From Rhodocyclaceae bacterium (GTDB taxonomy: Bacteria; Pseudomonadota; Gammaproteobacteria; Burkholderiales; Rhodocyclaceae): a stretch of DNA of 64,000 bases. The stretch is from assembly GCA_020445765.1 (NCBI GenBank), contig JAGRFY010000064.1, positions 1 to 64,000 of the forward strand. The letters are read 5' to 3'. A program made the translations under genes and the position numbers. The first letter of the stretch is position 1; every line of letters begins with the position of its first letter. Positions 24,237 to 32,467 of this stretch are shown piece by piece. Under the pieces are notes generated by a model. That model did no database searches, was not told where the DNA came from, and was given only the letters and a program-made list of their open reading frames with translations.

Positions 24237-27152
24237 TCAGTCGTGGTCGAGACGGCCGCGGATCGGTGAGTAGCCGTTGCGCCCCCGATGCTTGGCTGCG
24301 TACATCTCGGCGTCGGCATGTTGCAGCAGCGCTTCCGCTTCGACGCCGTCGCGCGGATAACGGGCGACACCGATGCTGGCACTGAGCGAGACTTCGCTGC
24401 CGCCGAGCACGATCGGCAGGCGGATCTGTTCCAGCACCCGCTCGAGGGTGGCTTCGATCTCCCGCGCCGACAGCGCGCCGACCAGCAACAGGACGAATTC
24501 GTCGCCGCCGAGTCTGGCGACGGTGTCGCCGGTGCGCACGGCGCGACCGAGGCGCCGCGCGATCTCGATCAGCAGGTCGTCGCCGGCGTCATGACCGTAG
24601 CGGTCGTTGACCGGCTTGAAGCCGTCGAGGTCGATGAAGGCCAGTGCGGGCTGCGCCCCCGAGCGCTCGGCCTGCGCCAGCGTGAGCCGGATCCGGTCCA
24701 TCAGCAGGCGGCGGTTGGGCAGACCGGTGAGCGGGTCGATGTGGGCCTGTCGCTCCAGTTCCGCCTGCTGCGCCTTGAGAGCCGAGATGTCGGTATAGAC
24801 GCCGACATAGTGGGTCACCCGGCCGCGATCGTTGCAGACCGCGGAAATGCTCACCCGTTCGGGCACCAACTGGCCGTCCTTGCGCAGATTCCAGATTTCG
24901 CCTTCCCAGTAACCGTGACTGGCCAGGGTCTGCCACAGCTCGCGATAGAAGACCGCATCCTGCCGGCCCGATTGGAAGATGCGTGGATTGCTGCCCACCA
25001 GTTCCTGATATTCGTAGCCGCTGGCCAGACAGATCGATGGATTGGCATCGATGATGAGGCCATCCGGGTCGGTGATCAGCACGCCGTCGTGCGCGGCCGA
25101 AAAGACGCTGGCCGCCAGCAGCAGCTTCTGTTCGGATTCGCGACGCTCGCTGATGTCCTGCATCATTCCCTGGACGCTGGTCGGACGCCCGTCGTCGCCG
25201 CTGCGGATCTCGCCACGTTGCAGCAGCGTGCGCACGCTGCCATCGGCGCGCCGGATGCGGTGTTCGATCTCGAAGCCTTGGCCGCTGTTGACGCCTGAGG
25301 CAAAGGTCTCTCGCACCAGGGCGCGATCGTCCGGGTGGACGCAGGCCAGAAAACCCTCGAAGCTGCAGTCGAAGCTTCGCCGATCGACCCCGAATATGCG
25401 GTAGGTCTCCTGCGACCAGAGCAGCGAGCGGTCGCCGAGATCGAGCTCCCAACTGCCGACATGGGCCATCTTCTCGGCAAGGTTGAGCAGGCGGGCACTT
25501 TCGCGCAGCGCGTGCTCGCTGTCCATGCGCTCGAATTCGATCATCGCCCGCGATGCAAAGATCCTGACCAACTCGGTGAGATCCCGCTCCAGCCGCAGCG
25601 GGCCAGGGTCCATCACCGCGAGAATGCCCAGCGGTTTGGCACCGGCCGCGCCGATCGGCACACCGATGTAGCTGCTGGCGCCGAGTTCCCTCAGCAACGC
25701 GGATTTCGGGAATGCCTGGTCGGCGCTGTCCGGGAAGATGCAGATGTCGCCGTCGAGTACCCAGCTGCATGGCGAATCCTTCACCGGATACTCGCCGAGC
25801 GCGATCTCGCCCTGAGCGTCGCTGAAGGTCACCACCCGCGCCAGCGAAGACCCTTCGGGCAGGCGGCTGACGAGGCAGAATCGGGCCTCGAGCAGCTTGC
25901 GCAGACTCGCGGCCAGGGCGTCGAAGAAGGCGGCGCCGAACACTGTCGCGGTGTCGCCGGTCAGGGTCTGGAGCATCTGTTCGCGGCGTTTGCGCGTGGT
26001 TACATCGATGGCGGTACCGATGTATCCGGTGAAGCGGCCGTCGGTGTCGAACTGCGGACGCCCGGAAATCGAATACCAGCGCAGTTCCTTGTTGGCGTTG
26101 ACGAACTGGTACTCGAAGCCGTCGAAGTCGCGATGAGCCTCGACGATCGAGCGGTGATGCGCAATCTCGTCGGCGCTGACGCCGAGCAGATCCAGTTCCC
26201 AGCGGGTCTTGCCTAGCAGTTGCGCGCTGGGCAGCCCGCCCTTGTTGTGGTGTTCGCCGGAGAAGGCGACGAAGCGGTAGTGCTCGTCCTGCTCCCAAAA
26301 CCAGTCGGACGACAGTTCGGCGAAGCGCTGGTAGCGTTCGCGCTGCAGCGCGATCTCGCTCGTCCGCGCGTCGATCTCCTCGGACTGGGACCGGGTCAGC
26401 GCGAACAGGCGCTGGACCATTGCCCGCTGGTGTCGGAGTGCAAGGTGCGCCAGCCCGCCGACGAGCAGGAATCCGATCGCGCCGGCGGCCATTGTCGTGC
26501 GGCTGTCGACGGCGAGGCTGGCGACGGCTTCGCTGGCCGGCATCGTCACGCGGATCATCGCGCGGATCTGTCCGAGCCGATAGCCGTCGCCTGCATGGCA
26601 GACGAGGCAGGAGCGGTCCACGCGCAGTGGCGCCTCGTAGCGGAAGACCGGACCGTCGCGATCATCCATCCGTTCGATCCGTTCGATCCGTTCGATGCCG
26701 TCGTCGCCGCCGAAGGCCTGCGTCGCGCTGTCGGCGCCCAGCTGCGGCCGCCCTTGGTCGCGAGGCTCGAGCCCCATCAGTTCGATCCGGGCGCCGGCCC
26801 TTTCGGCGGCCAGCCCGGCGATCTCGTTGATGATCAAGGTCGGATCGATGCTGGCGAGACGTTGCACGTCGCGGGTCGTCGTGCCCGGCCGCGGGGCCTG
26901 CTCCGGTGCCACCGCACGAGGAAAGCCATCGGCCGCAGCAGGGATGCCGCCGTGGCGTGCGTTCCAGTCGTGTGTGGACTCGATCCACGCGAACATGCTG
27001 GCGCCGCGTTCCCGGGCGATGCGCAGTGCGGTCTGTTCGGCACGGCCCAGTTCCAGGTGCACCAGCGTGCCGAAGGCCACGGCGAGCATCAGCCACGTGC
27101 CGAGGATGCATGCCCGGTAGCGGCCAGGGGACAGGTTGCTTGCGATGCTCAC
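24237..27152 (-). CDS. Membrane diguanylate cyclase with heme-motif (DUF3365) sensor, PAS and GAF domains
   Basis: 971 residues from a GTG start. First membrane helix at about 14-32, then a periplasmic DUF3365-type domain with a c-type heme motif CLVCH (C182, C185, H186), and a second helix at about 215-240. PAS (from about 275), GAF-like (about 410-540), PAS (about 565-680) and PAS (about 690-805) precede a GGDEF domain. The active site is an intact GGDEF (ARLGGDEFVLLL), with an inhibitory RxxD (RTGD) exactly five residues before it. It should make c-di-GMP in response to redox or gas signals at the heme plus cytosolic cues. The heme attachment is inferred from CxxCH only. Confidence 0.9.
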   Translation of the reverse strand: MSIASNLSPGRYRACILGTWLMLAVAFGTLVHLELGRAEQTALRIARERGASMFAWIESTHDWNARHGGIPAAADGFPRAVAPEQAPRPGTTTRDVQRLASIDPTLIINEIAGLAAERAGARIELMGLEPRDQGRPQLGADSATQAFGGDDGIERIERIERMDDRDGPVFRYEAPLRVDRSCLVCHAGDGYRLGQIRAMIRVTMPASEAVASLAVDSRTTMAAGAIGFLLVGGLAHLALRHQRAMVQRLFALTRSQSEEIDARTSEIALQRERYQRFAELSSDWFWEQDEHYRFVAFSGEHHNKGGLPSAQLLGKTRWELDLLGVSADEIAHHRSIVEAHRDFDGFEYQFVNANKELRWYSISGRPQFDTDGRFTGYIGTAIDVTTRKRREQMLQTLTGDTATVFGAAFFDALAASLRKLLEARFCLVSRLPEGSSLARVVTFSDAQGEIALGEYPVKDSPCSWVLDGDICIFPDSADQAFPKSALLRELGASSYIGVPIGAAGAKPLGILAVMDPGPLRLERDLTELVRIFASRAMIEFERMDSEHALRESARLLNLAEKMAHVGSWELDLGDRSLLWSQETYRIFGVDRRSFDCSFEGFLACVHPDDRALVRETFASGVNSGQGFEIEHRIRRADGSVRTLLQRGEIRSGDDGRPTSVQGMMQDISERRESEQKLLLAASVFSAAHDGVLITDPDGLIIDANPSICLASGYEYQELVGSNPRIFQSGRQDAVFYRELWQTLASHGYWEGEIWNLRKDGQLVPERVSISAVCNDRGRVTHYVGVYTDISALKAQQAELERQAHIDPLTGLPNRRLLMDRIRLTLAQAERSGAQPALAFIDLDGFKPVNDRYGHDAGDDLLIEIARRLGRAVRTGDTVARLGGDEFVLLLVGALSAREIEATLERVLEQIRLPIVLGGSEVSLSASIGVARYPRDGVEAEALLQHADAEMYAAKHRGRNGYSPIRGRLDHD
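26671..26697. repeat. Three tandem copies of a 9-bp unit
   Basis: CGTTCGATC, CGTTCGATC and CGTTCGATG in tandem encode IER-IER-IER on the minus strand, in the periplasmic domain of the diguanylate cyclase just before its heme motif. Unit length keeps the frame if copies are gained or lost. Confidence 0.9.
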
Positions 27153-27244
27153 GGAATGGACTCGCGATGACAGTCGCGCGCGACTGAGGGTTCACCGCCT
27201 TCAACGGCAGACCCGTGCGAATCTTGACGATGGGCCGAGATGGC

Positions 27245-28075
27245 TCAGTGGCGGGCGCGCGCGGCCAGATCGAATGCCAGCCGGGTCAGGACTTCGTAGG
27301 CGTGGCCGGGGTCCGCGGCCCAGTCGCCGACCGCCTGGCGCTGTCGTTCGACCAAGTCGGCGTCACCGCGTGCGGCCGGTCCCGACAGTGCCGACGCGGG
27401 ACCGACCTTCAGTGCGTTGGCGATCGCGGCCTCGACCAGCGGGCGCATCAGTGCGTGGGCGGTGTCTGGCTCGATGCCGGCAGCGCGGTAGCATTGCAGC
27501 GCGACATCGAGCAGGACCACGGTGAAATTCGACGCGAATACCGAGCCTGCGTGATAGAGCATCTTGTGGCGGGCGTCGATCGCGAAGCAGCGGGCGCCGA
27601 TCGCCGAGAACACCTGTTCGACGCGCGCCGCCGCCGCCCGCTCGCCTTCGATGCCGACATGGCTGCCGGCGAACGCGCGGCAGGCGGCCTCCGGCACGGC
27701 AAAGCTCAGCACCGGGTGGGCACTTGCCGTCGTCGCGCCGCGGTGCCGGGCCGCCGCCAGCAACTCGCTGCTGCAGGCGCCGCTGCAATGGAAGACGCAG
27801 TCGCCCGCGCGCAGCGGTGCATTGGCGGCCAGCGTCGCCGCGGCTTCGGCCAGGGCCGAATCGGGCGTCGCAAGCAGCCAAAGCTCGGCGCCGGCCATGT
27901 CCGCGAGCCGCTCGCGGACACGACCCGCGCCGGCGAACTCGGCAGTCGCCCGTGCACTCGCGGGGCTGCGGGAAAACAGGTCACCGATCTCGAGGGTGCC
28001 GGCCTGCGACCACAGTCTGGCGAGGCTGCGGGCGACGCGCCCGCAGCCGACGATGTTGATGCGGGCCCTGTTCAC
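27245..28075 (-). CDS. Rossmann-like / DUF2520 protein
   Basis: 276 residues. N-terminal NAD(P)-binding fold (RINIVGCGRVARSLARLW), then LLATPDSALAEAA, CVFHCSGACSSELL, SAHPVLSF and a helical DUF2520 C-domain (MLYHAGSVFASNF, VEAAIANAL). It resembles F420-dependent NADP reductases and ProC-like or 6-phosphogluconate-dehydrogenase-like enzymes. In many proteobacteria DUF2520 genes sit near panC/panB or pilus genes, but not here. The reaction is unknown. Confidence 0.88.
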   Translation of the reverse strand: MNRARINIVGCGRVARSLARLWSQAGTLEIGDLFSRSPASARATAEFAGAGRVRERLADMAGAELWLLATPDSALAEAAATLAANAPLRAGDCVFHCSGACSSELLAAARHRGATTASAHPVLSFAVPEAACRAFAGSHVGIEGERAAAARVEQVFSAIGARCFAIDARHKMLYHAGSVFASNFTVVLLDVALQCYRAAGIEPDTAHALMRPLVEAAIANALKVGPASALSGPAARGDADLVERQRQAVGDWAADPGHAYEVLTRLAFDLAARARH

Positions 28076-28102
28076 GCGGTGATCCTCTGCCGGTCGGAGC
28101 CG

Positions 28103-29014
28103 CTATCGTACCGTGTAGCCGCGGCCCTCGAGACATGCGGTCATCGCCCGCAGGTAGTCCGGTCGGCGCTTCAGATCGTCCGTGCTGGCGCCGGCCGCCG
28201 GGATCAGCGAGGGATCGTAGCCGGTCTGGTCGGCCGCCCAGGTGTGGCACTCGAATCGGTCTTCGGCCTGGGTGGCCTCGTCCTGGCCCTCGTTCGGATA
28301 GGCGAACAAGGTGTCGTCCTGCCGCTGCAGCCGATCGCTGCGGTCGTATTGCTCGGGTGGTTCGACGACAACGTAGCCGCGGCGATCCGGCAGGTACCAG
28401 GCGTCGTCGTAACGGTAGTACAAGGTGCTGCCGATGCTGATCGTGGTGTAGCCGAACGGCAGGGTTGCGACGATCGCGCCGATCGGCGCGGCAATGCGCA
28501 CGTAACTGCTGCCCCACGGACGGTACCAGAGGCCGCTCGCATAGAAATAGTTGTGGCGGTGGTGGTGGACCTCGCGATAGCCCCACGGCAGCGCGGGCAC
28601 GACGACGCCGATGCGTGGCGCGCGATGACGGTAGTCGCGCCGGTCGTCCCGCCAGTCCACGCGACGGTCGCGCCGATCGTCCCGCCAATCGCGGCGCTGG
28701 TCGCGGCGCTCGTCGCGGCTGCGGTCCCCGACCCGGGTCCGATCCGCCGGCGCCGGCGCCCAGACCTCGTCGCGGCGGGGGCCGTTGCGCACATAGGGCT
28801 TGCTGCCCTTGCGATGCGTGTCGTCGGCGGAAGGCTTGTCCTTGCGCTGCGATTGCGAGCTGTCGGCGCGACTGCGGAACGGCTTCTCCCCGGCGCTCTG
28901 ATGCTTGCCACTGAAACGGATCTCGCCGCGGGGCTGATCGGCCCATGTCGACGACGCGACACCGGCGGCCAGCGCCGAGACCAGACAGCAGATGGCGAAC
29001 TTGATCGATTTCAT
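28103..29014 (-). CDS. Secreted Arg/Asp-rich DUF6515-like protein
   Basis: 303 residues. Signal peptide (FAICCLVSALAAGVASSTWA), then a low-complexity Arg/Asp-rich stretch (RRDWRDDRRDRRVDW) at about 105-135. A DUF6515-like domain follows (VVVPALPWGYREVHHHRHNYFYA, GLWYRPWGSSYVRIAAPIGA, YYRYDDAWYL). The C-terminal module DRFECHTWAADQTGYDPSL ... CLEGRGYTVR recurs in the next gene. It is probably periplasmic or outer-membrane-associated and envelope-related. Function unknown. Confidence 0.8.
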   Translation of the reverse strand: MKSIKFAICCLVSALAAGVASSTWADQPRGEIRFSGKHQSAGEKPFRSRADSSQSQRKDKPSADDTHRKGSKPYVRNGPRRDEVWAPAPADRTRVGDRSRDERRDQRRDWRDDRRDRRVDWRDDRRDYRHRAPRIGVVVPALPWGYREVHHHRHNYFYASGLWYRPWGSSYVRIAAPIGAIVATLPFGYTTISIGSTLYYRYDDAWYLPDRRGYVVVEPPEQYDRSDRLQRQDDTLFAYPNEGQDEATQAEDRFECHTWAADQTGYDPSLIPAAGASTDDLKRRPDYLRAMTACLEGRGYTVR

Positions 29015-29024
29015 CGCGCTCTCC

Positions 29025-29600
29025 TCACTTGACGGTGTAGCCGCGCCCTTCGAGGCAGGCCGCGAACGCGCGCTGGTAGGCCTGACCGCGGGCGTCGAGC
29101 ATGTTGTCGCGGGCCGATTGCCGATTGAGCTCGGATTCGATGCGTCGCGCTTCCGCGGCGCGGGCGGAATCGGACGCGGCGCCGACGATGCCGCCGAGCA
29201 CGGCGCCGACCGCGGCCGCTTCGCCGCTGTGGTGCCGGCCCGAAACCGCAGCGCCGATTGCCGCGCCGGTCAGCACGCCGGCTGCAGTGCCGACGCCGGC
29301 CGGCGGATCGGCCTCGACCTGTACGGCCGGACGCGGCAGCCGCACCAGCGAGCGCGCCGGATCGAACCCGCTCTGCTGGACCGCCCAGCCGTAGCATTCG
29401 AAGCGGTCACGGGCGAGTTGCCGGGCATCCTGGCCGCGGGCCGGGTAGATCGCCGGCGGTGCGGGTTCGATCGCCGCCGGCGGCACCCTGCTCGGATACT
29501 CTCGCACCAGTGGCGGACTGGCGCAGGCGGCCATCAGCCCGGCCGCCAGTAGCGTCGCTACGCGCAGGCCCGCGGTGGTTCCCGATGGCTGATTGTTCAT
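29025..29600 (-). CDS. Glycine-zipper lipoprotein
   Basis: 191 residues. Lipoprotein signal with lipobox (LLAAGLMAAC). A module DRFECYGWAVQQSGFDPARS is followed by a glycine-zipper membrane segment (GVLTGAAIGAAVSG / AAVGAVLGGIVGAA), and the end is CLEGRGYTVK. The first and last parts are shared with the downstream DUF6515-like protein, so the two may bind the same partner. Glycine zippers of this type sit in the outer-membrane inner leaflet or oligomerise. A 10-bp gap separates it from the next gene, so one operon is likely. Confidence 0.85.
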   Translation of the reverse strand: MNNQPSGTTAGLRVATLLAAGLMAACASPPLVREYPSRVPPAAIEPAPPAIYPARGQDARQLARDRFECYGWAVQQSGFDPARSLVRLPRPAVQVEADPPAGVGTAAGVLTGAAIGAAVSGRHHSGEAAAVGAVLGGIVGAASDSARAAEARRIESELNRQSARDNMLDARGQAYQRAFAACLEGRGYTVK

Positions 29601-29642
29601 GACACGCTCTCCCGTTCTGGGTGCCGGGGCGGCAACCCGTGG

Positions 29643-30179
29643 TCAACCGTGGCGCCGGTCGTGATGGCGGCGCATCGGACCTTCGTCGTCCTGCCCCCCG
29701 GCGGCCCGCATTTCTGTCAGACGAGTTCGTTGTTCGGGGCTCAGCAACTGGTAGATGTCCGCCTGCAGCTTCGCCCGCATGCCAGCCATCTCGGCCATCG
29801 CGTCGGCCCCCTGGCGTGCCAGTTCGGCGGCCTTGCCGGCGTCGTAATCGCCCGACCAGGCCAATTCGCGCAAGGCTCCGCGGGCGCTGCGCGCTTCCTT
29901 CCATTTGGCCCGCATCTGGGGCGCCTGGGCGTGGCGCAACTCGAAGATCTGGTCGCGCTGTGCTTCGCTCAGGTCGAGGCGCTTCAAGACGCGTTCGCTG
30001 CCGCCCATCGGGCCGCCCTGATCGATGCCGCCATGCTCGCCGAACATCCTATGGTGCCCGCCGTGACGGCCGCCGTCGCATGCGGCTCCTGCCGAATCGG
30101 CGTGGGCGACGAAGGGTACGGCGACCGCGAGCCCGCTGATGGCGACGACGGCGGCGATGATCTTGTTTCGCTTGTTCAT
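29643..30179 (-). CDS. Spy/CpxP-family periplasmic chaperone
   Basis: 178 residues from the ATG at 30179 (a slightly earlier ATG at 30191 is possible). Signal peptide IIAAVVAISGLAVAVPFVAHA, a His/Gly-rich segment (GGRHGGHHRMFGEHGG), then the LTxxQ fold: VLKRLDLSEAQRDQIFELRH and YQLLSPEQRTRLTEMR. CpxP and Spy are ATP-independent periplasmic chaperones; CpxP inhibits CpxA. The gene is divergent from a CpxR-like regulator with CpxR-type boxes between them, which supports a CpxP-like feedback role. The His-rich stretch may bind metal. Confidence 0.88.
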   Translation of the reverse strand: MNKRNKIIAAVVAISGLAVAVPFVAHADSAGAACDGGRHGGHHRMFGEHGGIDQGGPMGGSERVLKRLDLSEAQRDQIFELRHAQAPQMRAKWKEARSARGALRELAWSGDYDAGKAAELARQGADAMAEMAGMRAKLQADIYQLLSPEQRTRLTEMRAAGGQDDEGPMRRHHDRRHG

Positions 30180-30270
30180 GATGTTCTCCATTCGGTTGCA
30201 GTGCTGTTTCCGGGTGTAGCCGGACGACTGCAGTGTGCGGCGGGCCACCGTGAAGCACCGTTATCGCCGG

Positions 30271-30285
30271 GTAAATCGGGGTAAA
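30271..30285. promoter_or_regulatory. CpxR-type box 1
   Basis: GTAAA-TCGGG-GTAAA: two GTAAA half-sites separated by exactly 5 bp, the CpxR consensus. It lies 92 bp upstream of the Spy/CpxP-like start and about 150 bp upstream of the response-regulator start, so it could serve both directions. Confidence 0.8.
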
Positions 30286-30342
30286 GCGATACGCGTCGAA
30301 TTCGATTGTCGCGATGCCGGTGTTAAGACCGGTCAGCGACGT

Positions 30343-30357
30343 GTAAAGACCGGTAAA
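30343..30357. promoter_or_regulatory. CpxR-type box 2
   Basis: GTAAA-GACCG-GTAAA, again with a 5-bp spacer, 79 bp before the response-regulator start. A partial half-site GTTAA lies at 30322. With box 1 it suggests autoregulation of the two-component system. Confidence 0.8.
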
Positions 30358-30435
30358 GAGTGGAAAATGCTGATGTACGCCCCGCCCCGGCCCGTATCAT
30401 GGCGACCGGAATGGCGAGTGCCGGGAGGGTGTCCG

Positions 30436-31122
30436 ATGAGCAAGGTGCTGCTCGTGGATGACGATGTCGAGCTGGTTTCGATGCTGGCCGAGTACCTGCA
30501 GCAGGAAGGGTTCGAGATCCATGCGGAACACGACGGCGAGGCCGGGGCCTGGGCCGCGTTGAGCGGTGACTACGCGATTGCCGTGCTGGACGTGATGATG
30601 CCGCGCCTGAACGGTGTCGACACGCTGCGTCGGATTCGCCAGGGCAGTCGCATGCCGGTGATCATGCTGACCGCCCGCGGCGACGATGTCGACCGCATTG
30701 TCGGACTCGAACTGGGCGCCGACGACTACGTACCCAAGCCATGCACGCCGCGCGAACTGGTGGCCCGCATTCGCGCGATCCTGCGCCGCAGCGGCGTCGC
30801 CGCGAACGAGGCCGACGACGGCCCGGTGCAGGCGGGGCCCCTGACGATGTGGCCCGAGCGCCGGGAAGCGAGCTGGCAGGGGCGGCCGCTGGAGCTGACC
30901 AGTACCGAGTTCAACCTGCTCGAACTGCTGGCCCGCAAGGCAGGTCATGTGGTGGGCAAGGACGAGTTGTCGGAGCACGGGCTGGGGCGTCCGCTGACGC
31001 GTTTCGACCGCAGCATCGACGTGCACGTATCCAGCATCCGGCACAAGCTGGGGCCGCGCGAAGACGGCCAGTCGTGGATCCAGACGGTGCGCGGGCAGGG
31101 CTACCAGCTGGTCAAGGTCTGA
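30436..31122 (+). CDS. OmpR/CpxR-family response regulator
   Basis: 228 residues from the ATG at 30436 behind GGGAGGG. Receiver domain with the acidic pocket (KVLLVDDDVEL), phosphoacceptor Asp in VLDVMMPRLNG, Thr in MLTARGD and Lys in YVPKPCTPREL. The C-terminal winged helix (about 130-228) includes LELTSTEFNLLELLARKAG, RFDRSIDVHVSSIRHKL and TVRGQGYQL. The closest match by eye is CpxR. Two GTAAA-N5-GTAAA boxes lie upstream, a CpxP/Spy-like gene is divergent and the kinase gene follows after 2 bp. Confidence 0.92.
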   Translation: MSKVLLVDDDVELVSMLAEYLQQEGFEIHAEHDGEAGAWAALSGDYAIAVLDVMMPRLNGVDTLRRIRQGSRMPVIMLTARGDDVDRIVGLELGADDYVPKPCTPRELVARIRAILRRSGVAANEADDGPVQAGPLTMWPERREASWQGRPLELTSTEFNLLELLARKAGHVVGKDELSEHGLGRPLTRFDRSIDVHVSSIRHKLGPREDGQSWIQTVRGQGYQLVKV

Positions 31123-31124
31123 GC

Positions 31125-32453
31125 GTGGGCCGACTGTTCTGGAAACTGTTCGTCGCCTTCTGGCTCAGCCTGGTGCTGGCCGCGGTCGGTGTCGGCACGG
31201 CCGTCTGGATATACAAGCAGGTCGACCTCGATGCCGGGGACGACAATGCCCGGCGTGGCGGTTTCGTGATCCACTCGTTTGCCTCCGTACTCCGGCACGG
31301 CGGGCCCGGCGCGGTCCGCGCGATGCTCGACGAGTGGGACGCGCGTGGACCTCGGACCCAGGTCTTCGTCGTCGATGCGAGCGGCCGCGAACTGCGCGAT
31401 CGCAGCATGCCGCCTGACGACCAGGTGCGCGCGCGCGGGCTCGACAGCGATAGCCTCGCGGTGACTGCGCCGGACGGAACCGAGTACCGCGTGCTGACGG
31501 TCGCACCGCCGAGACACGAGCGTCGTCGCGGCGGCCGTGGCGGTCGCGACGAACCGTCGCCACTGCTGCCGCTGGTCTCTGGCCTGCTGGCCAGTCTTGC
31601 CTTCAGCGGTGCGATGGCCTGGTATCTGGCACGCCCGGTCGGCAAGCTGCGCAGCGCTTTCGGTTCGATGGCGGACGGACGCCTCGATACCCGGGTCGCT
31701 TCGCGAATGGGGAGCTGGCGCGACGAGATCACCGATCTCGGGCAGGATTTCGACCACATGGCCAATCGCATCCAGGCCCTGGTGGCGGCCCAGCGACGGT
31801 TGCTGCACGACGTTTCCCACGAGTTGCGATCGCCACTCGCGAGGCTGCAGGCGGCGATCGGGCTGGCACGGCAGACGCCGGCGCGCAGCGTCGAGCTGAT
31901 GGAGCGGGTCGAGCGCGAGGCCGGACGCCTCGATCGCCTGGTCGGCGAGCTGCTGACCCTGGCGCGTCTCGATGCCGGTGCCGGCGATGCGCCCCTGGAG
32001 CAACTCGAACTGTTCGATCTGGCGGCCGGCGTCGCTCAGGACGCGGCCTTCGAGGCCGAAGTGAGCGGCCGGACGCTGGAATTCCGGGGCGAGGGTCAGG
32101 CGTCGCTGGCGGCCGATGGCGCGCGGCTGCAACGGGCATTCGAAAACGTGATGCGCAATGCCGTGAAGTTTTCGCCGCCCGGGGGCTGCATCGCGGTCGA
32201 GGCGCGACTGCACGAGGGCGAATTCGAACTGACTGTGGCGGATCAAGGTCCGGGCGTGCCGCCGGCCGAGCTGGAGGACATCTTCGAGCCGTTCTTTCGC
32301 AGTGCCGGTGCCGGCGCAGAAGGCTTCGGCCTCGGTCTTGCGATCGCCCGTCGTGCGGTTGCCGCCCATGGCGGTCGGGTATCGGCGGCCAATCGCGACG
32401 CCGGCGGCCTCGTCGTGACGATCACCATCCCGGTCGGCGCGGTGCCCGCCTAG
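31125..32453 (+). CDS. CpxA-like sensor histidine kinase
   Basis: 442 residues from a GTG two bases after the regulator stop. Membrane helix at about 4-28 (WKLFVAFWLSLVLAAVGVGTA), a small periplasmic domain, second helix at about 145-165 and HAMP at about 166-215. The DHp has its His in LLHDVSHELRSPLARLQ, and the ATPase has N-box NVMRNAVKFSPPGG, G1 DQGPGVPP and G2 GFGLGLAIARR. The phosphoacceptor context HELRSPL matches CpxA. It should sense envelope stress and phosphorylate the upstream regulator. A convergent chemoreceptor gene ends 15 bp away. Confidence 0.92.
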   Translation: MGRLFWKLFVAFWLSLVLAAVGVGTAVWIYKQVDLDAGDDNARRGGFVIHSFASVLRHGGPGAVRAMLDEWDARGPRTQVFVVDASGRELRDRSMPPDDQVRARGLDSDSLAVTAPDGTEYRVLTVAPPRHERRRGGRGGRDEPSPLLPLVSGLLASLAFSGAMAWYLARPVGKLRSAFGSMADGRLDTRVASRMGSWRDEITDLGQDFDHMANRIQALVAAQRRLLHDVSHELRSPLARLQAAIGLARQTPARSVELMERVEREAGRLDRLVGELLTLARLDAGAGDAPLEQLELFDLAAGVAQDAAFEAEVSGRTLEFRGEGQASLAADGARLQRAFENVMRNAVKFSPPGGCIAVEARLHEGEFELTVADQGPGVPPAELEDIFEPFFRSAGAGAEGFGLGLAIARRAVAAHGGRVSAANRDAGGLVVTITIPVGAVPA

Positions 32454-32467
32454 GTGGCCGCAGGCGC

